Of a stretch of 64,000 nucleotides of DNA, positions 61,348 through 64,000 are shown one piece after another (the stretch's first letter is position 1; each line of letters begins with the position of its first letter). The notes beneath the pieces are model-generated. The model was not told the origin of the DNA. It ran no database searches and worked only from the letters and a program-made list of their open reading frames with translations. Made by a program: the position numbers and the translations under genes. Origin of the DNA: JAAYUD01 sp963676865 (GTDB taxonomy: Bacteria; Bacteroidota; Bacteroidia; Bacteroidales; Bacteroidaceae); the NCBI GenBank assembly GCA_963676865.2, contig CAXXSS010000001.1, positions 496,001 through 560,000 on the forward strand, in the 5' to 3' direction.

Positions 61348-62325
61348 TTATTTATAAATTATGCCATAAACAAGGCGTTGAACAAGTCGGTAATAAAGCC
61401 ATACCAGCCAGTATTGCCTACTGGCGGCAGCCTGTTGGAGTAATCGGGCACGGAGTGACTGATTCCGGTTGGAGCGGATAAAGCGATTTGAATCGCGGAA
61501 TATAAATTGCCATACATAGTAATCGCCACGTGAGCCTGATACAAGAAGAGGAAATTTTACCGACAGTTTGAACCACTCCAGTTCGCGACGGAAAAGACTT
61601 CCGAATCGATCTTCCAGATACGATACCGTTTCGACGGTGTTGAATACCATATCGCACCTATTTTTTTCGGAAGCGGTATGAGTGAAAGCCGACTCGTTGA
61701 GCCGCACATAATGATAGAAAGCGTGCGGCACATAGCACACTCTTGAGGCACACGCAAAGAGCCGGATAATAGTCATATCTTCGGCCATGCCACGCCCCTC
61801 GGGGAATACGATATGATGATCGCTATAAAGTTCACGGCGTATCAATTTGTTCCATACATTGTATTTCATGCAGCCAGAAAGGATACCACGCAAGGCCTCG
61901 TGGGGAGTATCGTAGCTGGGCTGGCGCATATAGCGTTCACTCTTTTCGAAATTAAGATACCAATCGCACCATACAATATCGGCATTGTTCTCTCTCGCCC
62001 CATGGTACAGTCTTTCGAGCATATCAGGTTCTACCCAGTCGTCACTGTCGCAATGAAAGACATATTCGCCTTGAGCAGCCTCGAGCCCGGTATTGCGAGC
62101 GGCAGGCAGTCCAAGGTTCCGATCGTGATGAATGATGCGTATTTCTTTCGCTTTTAAAGGATATTCGGCGAGCACCCGCTCAAGCACTTCCATACTCCCA
62201 TCGGGCGAACAATCGTCTACAAAAATAAACTCCACCTCGTCGAGCGTCTGCTCCAGAAGCGAGCGGACACAACGGGCGATAAACAATTCCACCTTATAGA
62301 TGGGAACGATAACTGATACTTTCAT
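61348..62325 (-). CDS. GT2-family glycosyltransferase
   Basis: 325 aa. GT-A fold: VSVIVPIYKVELFIARCVRS, FIFVDDCSPDGSMEVL, and the metal-binding HCDSDDWVEPDM. The remainder includes WNKLIRRELY and GRGMAEDM, usual for capsule GT2 enzymes with an acceptor-side E-D pair. It ends 2 bp before the polymerase gene. Confidence 0.93.
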   Translation of the reverse strand: MKVSVIVPIYKVELFIARCVRSLLEQTLDEVEFIFVDDCSPDGSMEVLERVLAEYPLKAKEIRIIHHDRNLGLPAARNTGLEAAQGEYVFHCDSDDWVEPDMLERLYHGARENNADIVWCDWYLNFEKSERYMRQPSYDTPHEALRGILSGCMKYNVWNKLIRRELYSDHHIVFPEGRGMAEDMTIIRLFACASRVCYVPHAFYHYVRLNESAFTHTASEKNRCDMVFNTVETVSYLEDRFGSLFRRELEWFKLSVKFPLLVSGSRGDYYVWQFIFRDSNRFIRSNRNQSLRARLLQQAAASRQYWLVWLYYRLVQRLVYGIIYK

Positions 62326-62328
62326 AGA

Positions 62329-63159
62329 TTAACAATGAATGATCTTTTTACACCGTTCGAATAAACGATCTCCCAGTATCCGTCTGAGCTGATATTTGAC
62401 TTTCAGCACTATATAGGCACGAAAATTGCGAGCTCTGATGCGAGAGGCAAATACAAAAACATCCTCCCCGCAGGTCTCGCTCCTTTCGGGCAACACCAGT
62501 ACTCTTTTATTATAATAAGCTAAGGGGGTAATAATAGATTGATCGTGTTTATGAAATGCAAAACCTTCATATTGGTCTTTAAGCTCTTCAATAGAAGGAT
62601 CCATTATCAAATCAGGACGTTTTAATGTTATATCCAGCCATTGTTTTATGAATGCATTATTTCTGCCTTTAACAAAAAGACAACCACCCCATATCTTGTT
62701 GAAATCATAGAACGCATTGTTTCCAAAATACTCAGTAAAATATAACAGAGCATTCTTTTTAGTCCAATATTTGATACGAGTCGATGTGTTCCCAAATTTT
62801 CTCCACTCGGGCATTTCATCATCGTATTGAAAACAGATATTATCATATTTTTTCAACAAACGAAAATAGATACTCCATTCAACACTTTCCCGAATAGTAC
62901 ACCCGGCATCCACATATATTACAATATCTCCATCATCATTCTTTTGAAGAGTTTCCCATATAATAGCAGGCTTCCATGCATAAAAGCCTCCTCCCCTTTC
63001 ATATTTCATCAAAGGAGATTCTTTTATATATTTGGGAAGCATATCCGGAGTATATAAGACTACATCATCGAAGTATCCTATTCTTAGTGCCTGCTTCCCT
63101 ATCCGTTTTAATGAATAAGCACAAGCAGAGTCAGCATAAGCTATCAATATTTTTTTCAC
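62329..63159 (-). CDS. Putative glycosyltransferase of a polysaccharide locus
   Basis: 276 aa, cytosolic. It has KYERGGGFYAWKPAIIWETL, IVIYVDAGCTI (an aspartate in the place of a GT-A DxD), WGGCLFVKGRNN and HKHDQSIITPLAYY. This pattern is seen in capsule-locus proteins related to GT-A folds (GT32/PF05704-like). Specificity unknown. It is tightly spaced in the operon (2-3 bp on each side). Confidence 0.7.
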   Translation of the reverse strand: MKKILIAYADSACAYSLKRIGKQALRIGYFDDVVLYTPDMLPKYIKESPLMKYERGGGFYAWKPAIIWETLQKNDDGDIVIYVDAGCTIRESVEWSIYFRLLKKYDNICFQYDDEMPEWRKFGNTSTRIKYWTKKNALLYFTEYFGNNAFYDFNKIWGGCLFVKGRNNAFIKQWLDITLKRPDLIMDPSIEELKDQYEGFAFHKHDQSIITPLAYYNKRVLVLPERSETCGEDVFVFASRIRARNFRAYIVLKVKYQLRRILGDRLFERCKKIIHC

Positions 63160-63160
63160 T

Positions 63161-63868
63161 CTATTCTTTTATATAATTTCGATCCCAACAAATACCCTCT
63201 TTTACAACTTTGGCAGGAGAGCCTACATTCAGTGTGCCGGATGGAATGTCTTTCGTCACTAAAGATCTCATTCCGATTACAGCTCCATCTCCAATAGTTA
63301 CCCCTTTCAATATTGTCACAGACTTTCCAATCCAAACATGATCTCCAATAGTAATGGGCTTTGAAGAATTCAATATCGTACGATTATCCGTTACGAATAT
63401 AGGATGAGAATCAGTGTTCCATATTTCGACATTATCTGCCAGCATACAATTTTTTCCGATCGAGATAGAATTACGATTCCCCATGCAAACAATAACAGAG
63501 CTACCTATCGTAGAGTTTTCTCCAATGCGTACGATACATCTATCAGCGATAATCTTCAAATTAGTATTGTACATCTTAGTACCATTCTCCAAAATCAATA
63601 GATTATCATCGCCTTCAATTAGAATCTGAGAATTGAAAATTTCTCCTCCACCATATTTTATCCGATTGTTTTTCCCATAAACCTTCAGTTCACTTTTACT
63701 CAAATATCCATTGCAAGCGTTCAAACTATTCGTTTTAGCAATCACCATTTTGCAATTCCAAAAAAGAGAATGTCTAATATCGATCTGCTTCTGATATTTA
63801 AAGAATAAAAAGAGTTTAAAGGATAATGTATATAGATGGATTATCATTTTCTTCATAGACATATTCAT
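63161..63868 (-). CDS. Hexapeptide-repeat acetyltransferase
   Basis: 235 aa; start at MNMSMKKMIIHL (63866-63868), preceded by an in-frame stop. A basic, hydrophobic N-terminal ~70 residues lead into a left-handed beta-helix (SIGKNCMLADNVEIWNTDSH, WIGKSVTILKGVTIGDG, PAKVVKEG). The NTDSHPIF segment carries the catalytic His typical of maltose/galactoside O-acetyltransferases. Likely O-acetylates the polysaccharide or a precursor. Confidence 0.88.
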   Translation of the reverse strand: MNMSMKKMIIHLYTLSFKLFLFFKYQKQIDIRHSLFWNCKMVIAKTNSLNACNGYLSKSELKVYGKNNRIKYGGGEIFNSQILIEGDDNLLILENGTKMYNTNLKIIADRCIVRIGENSTIGSSVIVCMGNRNSISIGKNCMLADNVEIWNTDSHPIFVTDNRTILNSSKPITIGDHVWIGKSVTILKGVTIGDGAVIGMRSLVTKDIPSGTLNVGSPAKVVKEGICWDRNYIKE

Positions 63869-64000
63869 CTCATCAGCCTATATTGTTTAAAATACCAGTG
63901 TGGAAAACAGGCTTTCAAATATCCCGCAAGCCAAATAAACGGATAACGCCACGGAAAGCAGCGAAAGTTGAAGAGCAGCGTATTGTGCAGGTTGAAACCC
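63865..64000 (-). CDS. 3' end of a gene cut by the right window edge
   Basis: A frame open from the edge reads FNLHNTLLFNFRCFPWRYPF and ends WYFKQYRLMR-stop at 63865. The stop overlaps the next gene's ATG by ATGA, the same coupling used elsewhere in these operons, which supports it as real. Forty-four codons are visible. It is too short to assign a family. Confidence 0.55.
   Translation of the reverse strand, partial: GFNLHNTLLFNFRCFPWRYPFIWLAGYLKACFPHWYFKQYRLMR

Overview
The window looks like a chromosomal segment of a gut-type Bacteroidales bacterium (Bacteroides/Phocaeicola or a close relative). The evidence is fimbrillin-like lipoproteins with relaxed Bacteroidetes lipoboxes, a Wza/Wzc exopolysaccharide locus, AT-rich leaders and FdtA/QdtA-type sugar genes. 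Almost everything is on the minus strand. I saw no rRNA, tRNA, transposase, integrase, reverse transcriptase or CRISPR array.

The dominant feature is a very large paralogous array of surface lipoproteins of about 505-530 aa: 23 complete copies, one cut by the left edge and one decayed. Each has a lipoprotein signal, a fimbrillin (Mfa-like) N-terminal half, and a C-terminal domain that ends in a C-type-lectin-like module (YWSS(T/S)P, then AY-x-L-x-F, then R-x-x-G-x-x-LWQ). Two N-terminal classes exist. Type 1 (18 complete copies) carries a CFGSCQSSDN signal end; type 2 (5 copies) carries CACQS(D/E)K. Both classes share the same C-terminal module. Many copies are preceded by a gene for a 64-69 aa peptide, and the peptide class always matches the class of the large protein behind it. 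The last 40 or so codons are hypervariable, mostly at NNC/NNT codons. This is the signature of diversity-generating retroelement (DGR) target genes, but no RT or template repeat lies in this window.

The array is interrupted by other loci. At 7787-9726 are three nucleotide-sugar genes (two FdtA/QdtA-type ketoisomerases and a hexapeptide acetyltransferase) and a 230-bp tandem repeat. At 9781-10969 are a 48-aa ORF and a plus-strand gene with a clear terminator. At 23360-32878 is a compact, visibly GC-richer exopolysaccharide operon, transcribed as three glycosyltransferases, a sugar-1-phosphate transferase, a PqqD-like protein, a nucleotidyltransferase, an HPr-kinase-like protein, Wza and Wzc. 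At 38588-39799 is a metzincin-like lipoprotein protease. At 57670-59920 are an esterase and an amidohydrolase. From 60053 to the right edge is the end of another polysaccharide operon (Wzy-like polymerase, two glycosyltransferases, an acetyltransferase).

Two intergenic stretches (11008-11308 and 33062-33362) hold an unusual non-coding array: eight 9-bp odd palindromes at a 41-42 bp spacing. The spacers are conserved between the two arrays, while most palindromes change together from TGCA-n-TGCA in one to GAGG-CTC-type in the other. Six large genes have a near-perfect CCTGGGG/CCCCAGG hairpin about 40-50 bp past their stop. Together the window reads as a surface-variation locus: a repertoire of hypervariable adhesins interleaved with glycan-coat genes.
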